This document shows positions 1-7,700 of a stretch of 19,648 nt of DNA, piece after piece. The stretch is taken from the NCBI GenBank assembly GCA_002455375.1, contig DKKR01000086.1, positions 1 to 19,648 on the forward strand, read 5' to 3'. Position numbers and translations under genes: made by a program. This DNA is from Bacteroidetes bacterium UBA6661 (GTDB taxonomy: Bacteria > Bacteroidota > Bacteroidia > AKYH767-A > OLB10). The notes beneath the pieces are model-generated. The model saw only the letters and a list, made by a program, of their open reading frames with translations, had not been told where the DNA came from and did no database searches. Numbering within the stretch: position 1 is the first letter of the stretch; every line of letters begins with the position of its first letter.

Positions 1-174
1 CCTTGCACCTGTGGCTCCGGACAATGAAAGTGAGTAAACATTGCTCTCGCAGGCACCTATGGTGTCGGGCGGTAGTGTTAAGGCAATATTTACTGTTTGT
101 GATTGCGCCCTTGTAAAGAATGTAAACATGCAGAGCAAAAGGGCTATTGCAGTTGTTTGGATTTGGTTTTTCAT
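1..174 (-). CDS. N-terminus of a secreted protein (partial, cut by window edge)
   Basis: 58 codons are visible, reading leftwards from an ATG at 172-174 and open to the window edge. The product begins with a typical signal peptide: MKNQIQ, a hydrophobic stretch of about 14 residues (ALLLCMFTFF), then TRAQ as a plausible cleavage site. The mature start (SQTVNIALTLPPDTIGACESNVYSLSLSG) resembles the first beta-sandwich module of Bacteroidota cell-surface proteins. No function can be assigned from this fragment. A weak -7-like box (one mismatch to TAnnTTTG) lies at 198-205 on this strand. The structured element at 245-323, on the same strand, ends about 70 nt upstream of the start, so it could sit in this gene's leader or simply be an upstream neighbour. 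Confidence 0.75.
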   Translation of the reverse strand, partial: MKNQIQTTAIALLLCMFTFFTRAQSQTVNIALTLPPDTIGACESNVYSLSLSGATGAR

Positions 175-244
175 ATTATTTGGTTTTTTGGGTGTGACTA
201 AAGTACAGTAATGTTTTGGAGTTTGTAGGGGTTGAATAAAAAAT

Positions 245-323
245 AAAACGCGGGCTGATTCCAGTGCTCGTATCGGAGGGGGTCTAATCCCTTACCACGA
301 AGCAAAAGGAACGCCCGCGTTTT
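245..323 (-). ncRNA. structured element A (candidate RNA or hairpin repeat)
   Basis: The element is bounded by a perfect 11-bp inverted repeat, 245-255 against 313-323. Inside it a second helix pairs 265-271 with 297-304 (one bulged base). TTCC at 259-262 also faces GGAA at 308-311. Read on the minus strand, the terminal loop contains GGTAAGGG, ATTAGACC and TCCGAT, and the 3' arm is followed by a T-rich run (234-248). A diverged copy lies immediately to the right in opposite orientation (328-405). The minus strand is chosen because it matches copy B's plus strand and turns one mismatch (258/312) into a G-U pair. I do not recognise the family. It could be a small RNA, a leader or terminator element, or a mobile hairpin repeat. 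Confidence 0.55.
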
Positions 324-327
324 ACAC

Positions 328-405
328 AGGCGTTTCCACTTTTACTCTCCTGTGGTAATTGAAAAATTAGACCTTTCCGATACAGGAATTTTAAAGCGAA
401 ACGCT
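328..405 (+). ncRNA. structured element B (diverged inverted copy of element A)
   Basis: The outer helix pairs 330-336 (GCGTTTC) with 398-404 (GAAACGC), plus a possible G-T pair 329/405. The inner helix pairs CCTGT at 349-353 with ACAGG at 382-386. The enclosed loop has GGTAA, ATTAGACC and TCCGAT in the same order as element A, and a T run follows at 411-416. Both stems differ in sequence from those of A but still pair, while the loop is conserved. A GTG-started open frame across this stretch (352-543) is not credible as a gene. Confidence 0.5.
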
Positions 406-566
406 AATATTTTTTTACAATTTTATTCTACTTTATTTATTCATTTTAATGATTCATCTTTCTTTTGTGCGGCATTCATTTTCCGCTTTGTAAAAGTGGG
501 AAATGATCCTGAAACAAACAAATTATTTTTAAATTATTTGTAAATAACACATTCAATAATAAAATT

Positions 567-603
567 AAAAAAGGACAACCGACTGAAATGAGTAATTGTC
601 CTT
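567..603 (-). terminator. Rho-independent terminator of the tRNA gene
   Basis: On the minus strand an 8-bp stem (603-596 with 578-571, AAGGACAA/TTGTCCTT) with a 17-nt loop is followed by six T residues (572-567). It begins only a few bases downstream of the tRNA 3' end at 607, so it most likely ends that transcript. Confidence 0.75.
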
Positions 604-606
604 AAG

Positions 607-680
607 TGGGCCCACCTGGGCTCGAACCAGGGACCCACAGATTATGAGTCTGTTGCTCTAACCGACTGAGCTATGGGCCC
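607..680 (-). tRNA. tRNA with CAU anticodon (probably elongator Met)
   Basis: A 74-nt complete cloverleaf: 7-bp acceptor GGGCCCA/TGGGCCC, D arm GCTC/GAGC, anticodon stem ACAGA/TCTGT with loop CTCATAA (anticodon CAU), five-base variable loop, T arm CCTGG/CCAGG with loop TTCGAGC, and discriminator A. CCA is not encoded. The anticodon stem lacks the three consecutive G-C pairs of initiator tRNA, so this is elongator Met or the lysidine-modified isoleucine tRNA; the sequence alone does not settle which. It has its own promoter at 717-747 and a terminator at 567-603. Confidence 0.95.
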
Positions 681-705
681 GAAAAGAATTATAATTTAAA
701 TGAAC

Positions 706-732
706 TTTGAGGGCTGCAAAAGTATATTTTTG
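706..732 (+). promoter_or_regulatory. putative promoter of the HAD phosphatase gene
   Basis: TATTTTTG at 725-732 matches the TAnnTTTG -7 box, about 30 nt before the ATG at 761. The nearest TTTG upstream is at 706-709, a spacer of only 15 nt, so the -33 is poor. The -7 box directly abuts the tRNA's -7 box (717-724) on the other strand. Confidence 0.45.
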
Positions 733-747
733 CACGCAATAAACAAA
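717..747 (-). promoter_or_regulatory. promoter of the tRNA gene
   Basis: On the minus strand, TTTG (747-744), a 19-nt spacer and TACTTTTG (724-717) match the Bacteroidota sigma consensus TTTG-N19-TAnnTTTG exactly. A transcript starting near 710 would carry a leader of about 30 nt before the tRNA 5' end at 680. Confidence 0.75.
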
Positions 748-760
748 AGATAGAAAGAGA

Positions 761-1387
761 ATGATTAAAAATATCATTTTTGATTTTGGTGGGGTGTTAC
801 TTCCGATAAATACTGAAAAGACCGCAATTGAGTTTGCTAAAATGGGGTTGGATAATTTTGAAGAACTGTATTCAATAAATAAGCAAGCCAAGTTTTTTGA
901 TGATTTCGAAAAGGGACTTATTCCTGCCTCTGCATTTCGCAGCGAAATAAGAAAGCATTATAAACGCCCGCTTTCTGACGAAGAAATTGATTATGCCTGG
1001 AATGCCTTGCTTGGTGAGCTGAATCCTGAAAGATTTAGTTTCCTGAGCGAACTTGGTGATAAGTACAATATTTATTTGTTGAGTAATACCAACATTATTC
1101 ATCATGCAGCGTTTATCAAGAGTCTTAATCAAACATTTGGTAAAGACCGTTTTGAGAAACTGTTTGAAAAAACATACTATTCTTTTCAGATGGGAACACG
1201 CAAACCCGATAAAAGAATTTTTACTGATGTGATTAAAGACAGTGGTGTAGTTCCTGCCGAAACAGTTTTTATTGATGATAATCTGAATAATGCATTAGGT
1301 GCACAAAAGGTAGGGATGAATGCCATTCATCATGACCATGCCATGGAAATTGAAAAAGAACTGATGGCAATGCTCTCTGCTTTTTAA
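761..1387 (+). CDS. HAD-superfamily hydrolase (subfamily IA, YihX-like phosphatase)
   Basis: 208 residues. All four HAD motifs are present: motif I IIFDFGGVLL with nucleophile Asp8; motif II LLSNTN with Ser108; motif III Lys148 in GTRKPDKRIF; motif IV Asp172-Asp173 in VFIDDN. The alpha-helical cap lies between motif I and II (about residues 20-85). Motif I has Gly at nucleophile+2, where most HAD phosphatases have Asp; YihX-like sugar-phosphate phosphatases share this, so it is a family trait and not damage. The likely role is hydrolysis of a small cytoplasmic phosphate ester (YihX acts on alpha-glucose-1-phosphate); the substrate here is inferred only. The ATG at 761 fits because motif I follows directly. 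The 3' end overlaps the convergent epimerase gene by 4 bp. Confidence 0.88.
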   Translation: MIKNIIFDFGGVLLPINTEKTAIEFAKMGLDNFEELYSINKQAKFFDDFEKGLIPASAFRSEIRKHYKRPLSDEEIDYAWNALLGELNPERFSFLSELGDKYNIYLLSNTNIIHHAAFIKSLNQTFGKDRFEKLFEKTYYSFQMGTRKPDKRIFTDVIKDSGVVPAETVFIDDNLNNALGAQKVGMNAIHHDHAMEIEKELMAMLSAF

Positions 1388-1794
1388 GATTTAATTTCCT
1401 GACACAATTCTACCAACACACCATTGGTTGACTTAGGGTGAAGGAAACAAACCAATTTATTATCGGCACCTTTCTTGGGCTCACTGTTTAAGAGTGTAAA
1501 ACCTGACTGTTTAAGTCGTTGCATTTCTGCTTTAATATCATCAACAGCAAAGGCTATATGGTGAATTCCTTCACCACGTTTTTCAATAAATTTTGCAATA
1601 GCACTTTCCGGTGAAGTAGCTTCTAAAAGTTCAACCTTTGTTTCGCCCGACTGAAAGAATGAAGTAATTACATTTTCGCTTACAACGCTTTCTCTTTTAT
1701 AAGGTGGACAACCAATTAATGCTTCAAATAAAGGATCGGAAATTTGCAGACTTTTAACTGCAATGCCTATGTGCTCAAGATTCTTCAGTGCCAT
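1384..1794 (-). CDS. mce: methylmalonyl-CoA epimerase
   Basis: 136 residues from the ATG at 1792-1794 (MALKNLEHIGIAV); an upstream in-frame start would add 11 unlikely residues. It belongs to the VOC superfamily, with two beta-alpha-beta-beta-beta modules. Expected metal ligands are His8 (LEHIGIAV), His79 (IHHIAFAVDD) and Glu129 (GVLVELCQ), with Glu55 in VELLE at the fourth position. The enzyme interconverts (S)- and (R)-methylmalonyl-CoA, linking propionyl-CoA or succinyl-CoA metabolism to methylmalonyl-CoA mutase. Length and spacing match the short bacterial form. The start lies 20 bp inside the 3' end of the rhomboid gene, suggesting translational coupling, and the stop overlaps the convergent HAD gene. 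Neither mutase nor propionyl-CoA carboxylase is in the window. Confidence 0.92.
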   Translation of the reverse strand: MALKNLEHIGIAVKSLQISDPLFEALIGCPPYKRESVVSENVITSFFQSGETKVELLEATSPESAIAKFIEKRGEGIHHIAFAVDDIKAEMQRLKQSGFTLLNSEPKKGADNKLVCFLHPKSTNGVLVELCQEIKS

Positions 1795-2473
1795 TTTTCT
1801 CGTCTGATTTTTTGTACGAATAAACAATTTTTAATGATGACTGTGGTGCATTATCATCATTTTCATGGTCATCAAAGGGTTCATCATCATCAGTCCACTC
1901 ATAAACTTCCTGCTGCTGACCTTCCTTTCTGAAAACTATTGCACAAAGTATTCCGGACAGGGCACCAAATAAATGCCCTTCCCACGAAATTTTTGGAACC
2001 ACAGGAAAAAGTCCCCAAACTAAACTACCGTATAAGAAAACCATAAGCAGTGAAACAGCAATAAGCCCTGTATGCTTTCTGATAAAGCCGCTTAAAAATA
2101 AAAATGCCGTAATGCCATAAACAATATTGCTGGCACCAATATGATAGTTTTCGCGTCCTCCAAGCCACAGCCAAAAGCCACTTAATATATAGATAAGCAA
2201 TATTACCTTCACAGCCATTTCCCTGTAAAAATAAAATAACATACTACCGGTCACTAACAGTGGAATAACATTACTGAACAAATGCTCCCAGTCGGCATGA
2301 AGGAATGGAATAAATAATATTCCTTTTAATCCACTTATTTGTCTTGGTAATACTCCATACACGCCTAAATCGGTATGCGATAAGACTTCAAAAACTTTTA
2401 CACCAATCATTAAAAGTGATAGGAGGAGTGGTACAGTAAAGCTTTTAAAAATTTTTCGTGCTTCCGGATGCAT
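1775..2473 (-). CDS. rhomboid-family intramembrane serine protease
   Basis: 232 residues. About six hydrophobic segments span residues 12-180. The rhomboid landmarks are present: HADWEHLFSNV (His59, His64, Asn68), the nucleophile Ser115 in GASNIVYG, and the catalytic His167 in WEGHLFGALSG, so the Ser-His dyad is intact. The residue after the serine is Asn where GxSG is usual. After the last membrane segment comes a polar, strongly acidic tail of about 50 residues (DDDEPFDDHENDD near residue 200), presumably cytoplasmic. Rhomboids cleave transmembrane substrates within the bilayer; the substrate here is unknown. The gene overlaps mce by 20 bp and is separated from the upstream GNAT gene by 155 bp, in which I see no gene or clear promoter. 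Confidence 0.9.
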   Translation of the reverse strand: MHPEARKIFKSFTVPLLLSLLMIGVKVFEVLSHTDLGVYGVLPRQISGLKGILFIPFLHADWEHLFSNVIPLLVTGSMLFYFYREMAVKVILLIYILSGFWLWLGGRENYHIGASNIVYGITAFLFLSGFIRKHTGLIAVSLLMVFLYGSLVWGLFPVVPKISWEGHLFGALSGILCAIVFRKEGQQQEVYEWTDDDEPFDDHENDDNAPQSSLKIVYSYKKSDEKNGTEES

Positions 2474-2628
2474 GTGTTTTACCTTACAAACAATCTGCCA
2501 TTAAGATTAATCAAGAAAAATCTGCCTTAATTTCTGATGCTATTCCTTGTTTGTCAGTAAAATGTTGGTTTAATGACAATGTGCTTTGCGAAATTGAAAT
2601 ATCCTGAATGAATGTAACCCAAGAAGAA

Positions 2629-3075
2629 CTATAGAATAATTTTACAATTGATCCAATCATCATCAAAGACAGTATTGTACTTTTTATAAAAATTAATTGC
2701 AGGCTCATTCCAGTTCAGTACCTGCCATTGCAACTGTTGGCAGTTTAGTAACTTGGCTTCTGCCGCTACAGCATCAAACAATTTCTGACCTATTCCTTTT
2801 CCTCGGAGCGATTCTTGCACAACAATATCATCTAAATAAAGACACTTTCCTTTCCATGTTGAATATTTGATAAAGTAAATAGCAATGCCTGCAATATTAT
2901 TTTCTGTTTCTGCAACTAACAAATCAAAAATTGGTTTTTCTCCAAAGCCGTCTTTAAGCATTTGTTCAACGGTGTTGATAACCTGTTCAGGAGCTTTTTC
3001 ATATTCTGCCAATTCTTTTATTAGACGAAATGCCGGTGCAACATCAGCTGGAGTTCCTTTGCGAATGGTTACCAT
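2629..3075 (-). CDS. GNAT-family N-acetyltransferase (SSAT/diamine acetyltransferase-like)
   Basis: 148 residues. The acetyl-CoA binding motif RGKGIG is at 91-96, preceded by the beta-4 strand CLYLDDIVV. The N-terminal ELAEYEK (21-27) and the YFIKYSTWKGK block (67-77) followed by YLDD are typical of the spermidine/spermine or thialysine acetyltransferase group. The end (FYKKYNTVFDDDWINCKI) matches the usual close of this group, with a Trp near the C-terminus. It probably transfers acetyl from acetyl-CoA to a small primary amine; the exact substrate cannot be read from the sequence. It starts only 4 bp after the stop of the double-ATPase ABC gene, so the two are almost certainly co-transcribed. 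Confidence 0.85.
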   Translation of the reverse strand: MVTIRKGTPADVAPAFRLIKELAEYEKAPEQVINTVEQMLKDGFGEKPIFDLLVAETENNIAGIAIYFIKYSTWKGKCLYLDDIVVQESLRGKGIGQKLFDAVAAEAKLLNCQQLQWQVLNWNEPAINFYKKYNTVFDDDWINCKIIL

Positions 3076-3079
3076 ATTT

Positions 3080-4669
3080 TTATAAAATTGATTTTAATAA
3101 TATTTCTGAGTATGTGGTAGGAGGTTGCTTAAATAATTTTTCTGTTTCTAAATAACAATCGGCTTTGCCATCTTTCATCACCAAAACATTATCACACATC
3201 TGACGGATAACTTTCAAATCGTGTGAAATAAAAATACATCCGAAATGAAATTGTTGTTGCAGACTGTTTATCAATTCAAGAATTTTAGCCTGAACAGAAA
3301 CATCAAGTGCACTCACAGCTTCATCGCAGATAAGCAAATCGGGAGCAGGAATCAAAGCACGGGCAATGCATAATCGTTGCTTCTGTCCGGAGCTTAACTC
3401 ATGTGGAAATCTATTGAAATGTTGTTCCGTTAATCCTACTTTTTCAAACCAGTCAATAATTTTGTTTTTAACAATTGTGGCATTTTGTGGTGAATCATGC
3501 AATTGCATCACTTCAGTAAGTTGTCTGCCCACCGTCATTTCCGGATCGAGTGACCCATGCGGATTTTGAAATACAGCCTGGATTTTTTTTCGCCATTCCT
3601 GTTTGGTACGAATCGGGTAGTGCGTAAGATCTTCTTCGTTTAATTTTATTTTGCCACTGTCAGTTTCAATCAATCGCAGTAATAGTTTAGCTAATGTAGT
3701 TTTTCCGGAGCCGGATTCACCAGCAATGCCTAAAGTTTCACCTTGTTTTATGGTAAAGCTGATATTGTCAACTGCATTTGTAATATTTTTCGGACTGCGC
3801 AATAGTCCTTGCCGTTGGTTGTAACTTTTATTTAAATTTTCTACTGAAAGAATAATCTTTTCACCGATAACACTGTTTTTTTTGAATGTTGAAAGCCGGC
3901 TTTGTAATAGCTCTTTTGTATAATCTTGTATAGGATGTGCAAATAGTGTTTCTGTCTTTCCCTGTTCAACAATTTGCCCTGCATGAACCACAAGGGTACG
4001 ATGAGCAATTAGTTTTACTGCTTCAAGGTCATGGCTGATGAAAAGCATGCTCATGTTATTTTCTGACTGTAATTGTTGCAGTAAAACAAGAATATCTTTT
4101 TGTACCGAGGCATCTAAGGCTGTTGTTGGCTCATCAGCAATTAGGAGTGATGGATTACAACTAATCGCCATTGCTATGGCAACACGTTGCAGCTGCCCTC
4201 CTGAAAGTTGATGCGGATAACGCTTACTGATTTGCAATGGATTTGGCAACTTTACTTTTTCAAAAAGCTGCAATACTTTTTCTATTGCATCATTTTTGTT
4301 TAATGCAGTGTGTTTTCGAATTGTTTCTGCTACCTGATGCCCACAAGTAAACAGTGGATTAAATGCCTGCATAGGTTCTTGCATTATCATAGCAATATGA
4401 CGACCTCGAATGGCAGTTAATTGTTTTTCGGTTAATTGTAAAAGATCAACAGGTTGTTGCAAATTGAGAAAGGCATTGCCACTAATGGAAACGTTTTTAT
4501 TATTCAATAATCCAAGTAATGCCAATGATGAAACTGTTTTTCCTGAACCTGATTCACCTACCAATCCTAATGTTTCGCCTGACGTAATTGAAAAAGAAAA
4601 TTCGTTTACAGCAACAACTGGGTTGCAGTTTTGATGAAAAACAACTTTAAGATTTTTTACCTCAAGCAT
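3080..4669 (-). CDS. ABC transporter ATP-binding protein with two ATPase domains (oligopeptide/YejF type)
   Basis: 529 residues from the ATG at 4667-4669; an in-frame TTG at 4678 adds three residues and is less likely. There are two full nucleotide-binding domains. The first has Walker A GESGSGKT (38-45), signature LSGGQ (155-159) and Walker B LLIADE (175-180). The second has Walker A GESGSGKT (317-324), signature LSSGQ (425-429) and Walker B LLICDE (445-450). This is the layout of the fused DppD-DppF or YejF proteins that energise di/oligopeptide or microcin-type importers. No matching permease or binding protein is in the window, so its partners must be elsewhere. The second signature has Ser for the first Gly, a variant often seen in the second domain of this family. 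It follows the permease-peptidase gene by 41 bp and precedes the GNAT gene by 4 bp. Confidence 0.92.
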   Translation of the reverse strand: MLEVKNLKVVFHQNCNPVVAVNEFSFSITSGETLGLVGESGSGKTVSSLALLGLLNNKNVSISGNAFLNLQQPVDLLQLTEKQLTAIRGRHIAMIMQEPMQAFNPLFTCGHQVAETIRKHTALNKNDAIEKVLQLFEKVKLPNPLQISKRYPHQLSGGQLQRVAIAMAISCNPSLLIADEPTTALDASVQKDILVLLQQLQSENNMSMLFISHDLEAVKLIAHRTLVVHAGQIVEQGKTETLFAHPIQDYTKELLQSRLSTFKKNSVIGEKIILSVENLNKSYNQRQGLLRSPKNITNAVDNISFTIKQGETLGIAGESGSGKTTLAKLLLRLIETDSGKIKLNEEDLTHYPIRTKQEWRKKIQAVFQNPHGSLDPEMTVGRQLTEVMQLHDSPQNATIVKNKIIDWFEKVGLTEQHFNRFPHELSSGQKQRLCIARALIPAPDLLICDEAVSALDVSVQAKILELINSLQQQFHFGCIFISHDLKVIRQMCDNVLVMKDGKADCYLETEKLFKQPPTTYSEILLKSIL

Positions 4670-4710
4670 GGCTGCCAAGATAAAAAGTAAATGTCAATGT
4701 CTGAAAATTA

Positions 4711-7700
4711 TTATAAGGATTTTACTTCCTTGATGTTATCCGCACTGTTCCTGTCAATCAGTTTATGCAATGGGTCAATGCCAGCCTTTGATGGTTTTTC
4801 ATCAACAATAACAACAATTGTTTTTCTGCCACCTGTAAATAATTGTTTCTGCAAATATTGATAAGTGTGTTTTCCGTTGCCATCATATTTCATAATGCCA
4901 ACGTCAATCCAGTCATTAGGTTTAACACCTGATTCATTGCCCATGCTGTCTGCATAAACCTTTCCGGTCTCTAAATCCAAGGTAACCTCATACTTGTTAC
5001 CTATCTTTTTATATTTTGATTCAACACATTTTAGGTCAAACAGCGTGATACGGTTAAACATATCCTCGACAACTTGTTTTAAACTGTCAGGTGTTGCATC
5101 GGCAATATACTTAACAAACTGAGGTGCTTGCACATAGGGTGGCGACTGAAATCCATACGTTTTTATAAATCTGTGCAAGGCAGCATTAAGCGTATCTTCA
5201 CCCAAATAGTCCTTCATTGCATACATTACCAAACTTCCTTTTTGATAGTGAATGTATCCCTGACCATCATTTCTTGCAATGGCTTGTTCATTTATTCTTT
5301 CAGTAGAACGGCCCGATAAATAACCATCCAACTCGTATTTAAGGAATTTTTCCATAGCATCTTTCCCGAATTCTTTTTCCATCACCATCAGGGCTGTGTA
5401 TTGTGCCATACTCTCTACCATCAAAGTTGAACCCTGACTGTTGGCGCCACAAACCTGATGCCCCCACCACTGATGCGCCACCTCATGTGACGTTACATAG
5501 AATGCATTATCTATATCTGTGTCTTCACTAACGTCATAAATAAATCCAATGGCTTCGCTAAAAGGAATGGTGTTGGGAAAAGATTGAGCAAAAGTTTCGT
5601 AGCGTGGAAATTCCAAAATACGAACCTGACGGAACTGATAAGGGGAAAAATTCTTCTGACAGTAAGCCAATGTTTTTTTAATGGCATGATTCATTTTTTC
5701 AATGTTCCATGAATGTGTTTTGTGATAAAATATTTCAATGTTAATTCCCTGAAATGAATCACGAAAAACTTCATAACGTGCACTTAAAAAAGAGTAGAAA
5801 TTTACCATTGGTGCATCCATTTTGTAATGGAAATAGCGCCTTCCGTTTTGTGTCCATTCTTTTTGAAGATATCCCGGTGAAACGGCAATCTGATCAGGAG
5901 ATGTGCTGATAATACATTCATATCTTATCCAGTCTGCATCATTTGCTAAGTAAGTATTGTTACGCGATGCACTGTCACTGAGCAAACGCATGGTATGATT
6001 TTTTCTCGGAAGATCTTCTTTTTTTCTATCGCTGTTATCTGTCAGCTCAAATGATTCTGAATAGCCAAATGCAGGCAGATAGTTGTTGTTGATAAAAGTG
6101 CCGTTGTTGACCAATCCAGATTCTTCTTCTGTATTGGCAAATCCATTGTTAATATATTCAATGTCGAAATAAACTTTGGTAGAATCACCGGGCTTTAATG
6201 CATGAGCTAATTTATAAATAACAAACTGCTTCTGATAGTTTTCAACTTCATCAGCCAGAATGTCAAAACCAAACCTGTTGATTTTTATATTCTCATGTGC
6301 CCATGTTATTAAAAAAGTATCAATCGGCAAAGCTGATTTGTTTTGTATGATATAATAACCTTTAATGGCAGCATATCTTTTTTCCGGCACCAAATCAATA
6401 TTTACATTTACTGCTGTAATGCGTGGCTGATTAAAATCAAGGTATTTGTGAAAGCGTTTTTCATATTCTGCCTGTTCATGTCTGACAGTTTTATCACTTT
6501 TAAATTTATGCAGGATGTTGGTGTTGTAATAAATAAAACTTCCTGATATAATAAAAAGTAAAAGTAATGACCAAACAATTTTTCTTCCTCTGCTGTACTG
6601 CCATTGCTGTTTAAAAATTTGCCACCGTGCTTTGATTCCAATTTCACTGCCATGGCGGTGCAGCATTACTCCAAGGATAAAAAGCACAAGTCCTAAACTT
6701 CCCCAATAAAGCAAGAACATGTATTTTGGATAAAGAAAATGTCCGTACCCATTCATGTCTGAGTAAGGTGCCGAAGGAATGTTGCCATACCAAATCATTT
6801 TATGCGTTATCCCCATAGCTGCTGCTGCCATTCTTCCTACAAAATAGGCTATCATCAAGGTATGGCCGATAAATTTGTTGTTGACCATGCTGTGAATGAA
6901 AAATGCAAGTAACACAAGTAAAATCAAACTTGGATACTGACTGACAAAAAGTGTTTTTAAATAAACATCAATATCATAACGATAAAATCCTTTCAAGGTC
7001 TGAATTAAAATTCCCATAAACATGACAGTCAACTGCAGCATTGCCACAATAAGGCACATTGCAAAAAATTTGGCTGTTATTAATGCATATCTTGAAACAG
7101 GCAATGAATCTGTTATCAGATGAATGCCGCGTTCACGCTCTTTCCATACCAACTCACCTGAATAGAATGTGATAATTATCAAAGTAAACAAGGTGAAGTT
7201 TCCTGCTAAATCATCAATGATGGCATAGGTAACAGGGTAGATGGTGGTACCAAACATTTTGCCTATTTGTGGCATTTGACCAAGGATAAGAATCACACCA
7301 CATATCCAGATTGCAATAAATAGAACAGAGCGTATGGTTCCAAAAAAATCAAATCGCACCATTTGAAGCCATTGCCTCAATCGTGTTGAAAAGGAATAAT
7401 CTTTTGAAGTTTCAGGAAGGTTGATGTGACTTAAACTTTCAACGTTAATTTTTTCCTGATTTTTTCTGCTTCGCAAAACAAATGGACTGGTCTTTGAAAA
7501 CTGAAACAACCTAAAGGTAAAAAAAGCCCCGATTAAAGCAATTCCCATCCACAACAAACGATTCCACAACAGATAACTTTCCAATGGGATGGTCTGAAGA
7601 TTTTTTTCAAAGGGGGTCCAGTAGCGTGTAATATAAAATGAGGGAGTGATGCCAAACACATCAAGCAAAGCAAACTTAGGATTGTTTTCAATATCACCTG

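Noticed and set aside
245..323. Element A as an ordinary Rho-independent terminator
   Set aside because: No gene ends just upstream on either strand, the structure is nested with a conserved loop, and a second copy lies beside it.
352..543. 63-codon open frame starting with GTG
   Set aside because: It runs through structured element B and AT-rich spacer, has no signal or family resemblance and no promoter of its own.
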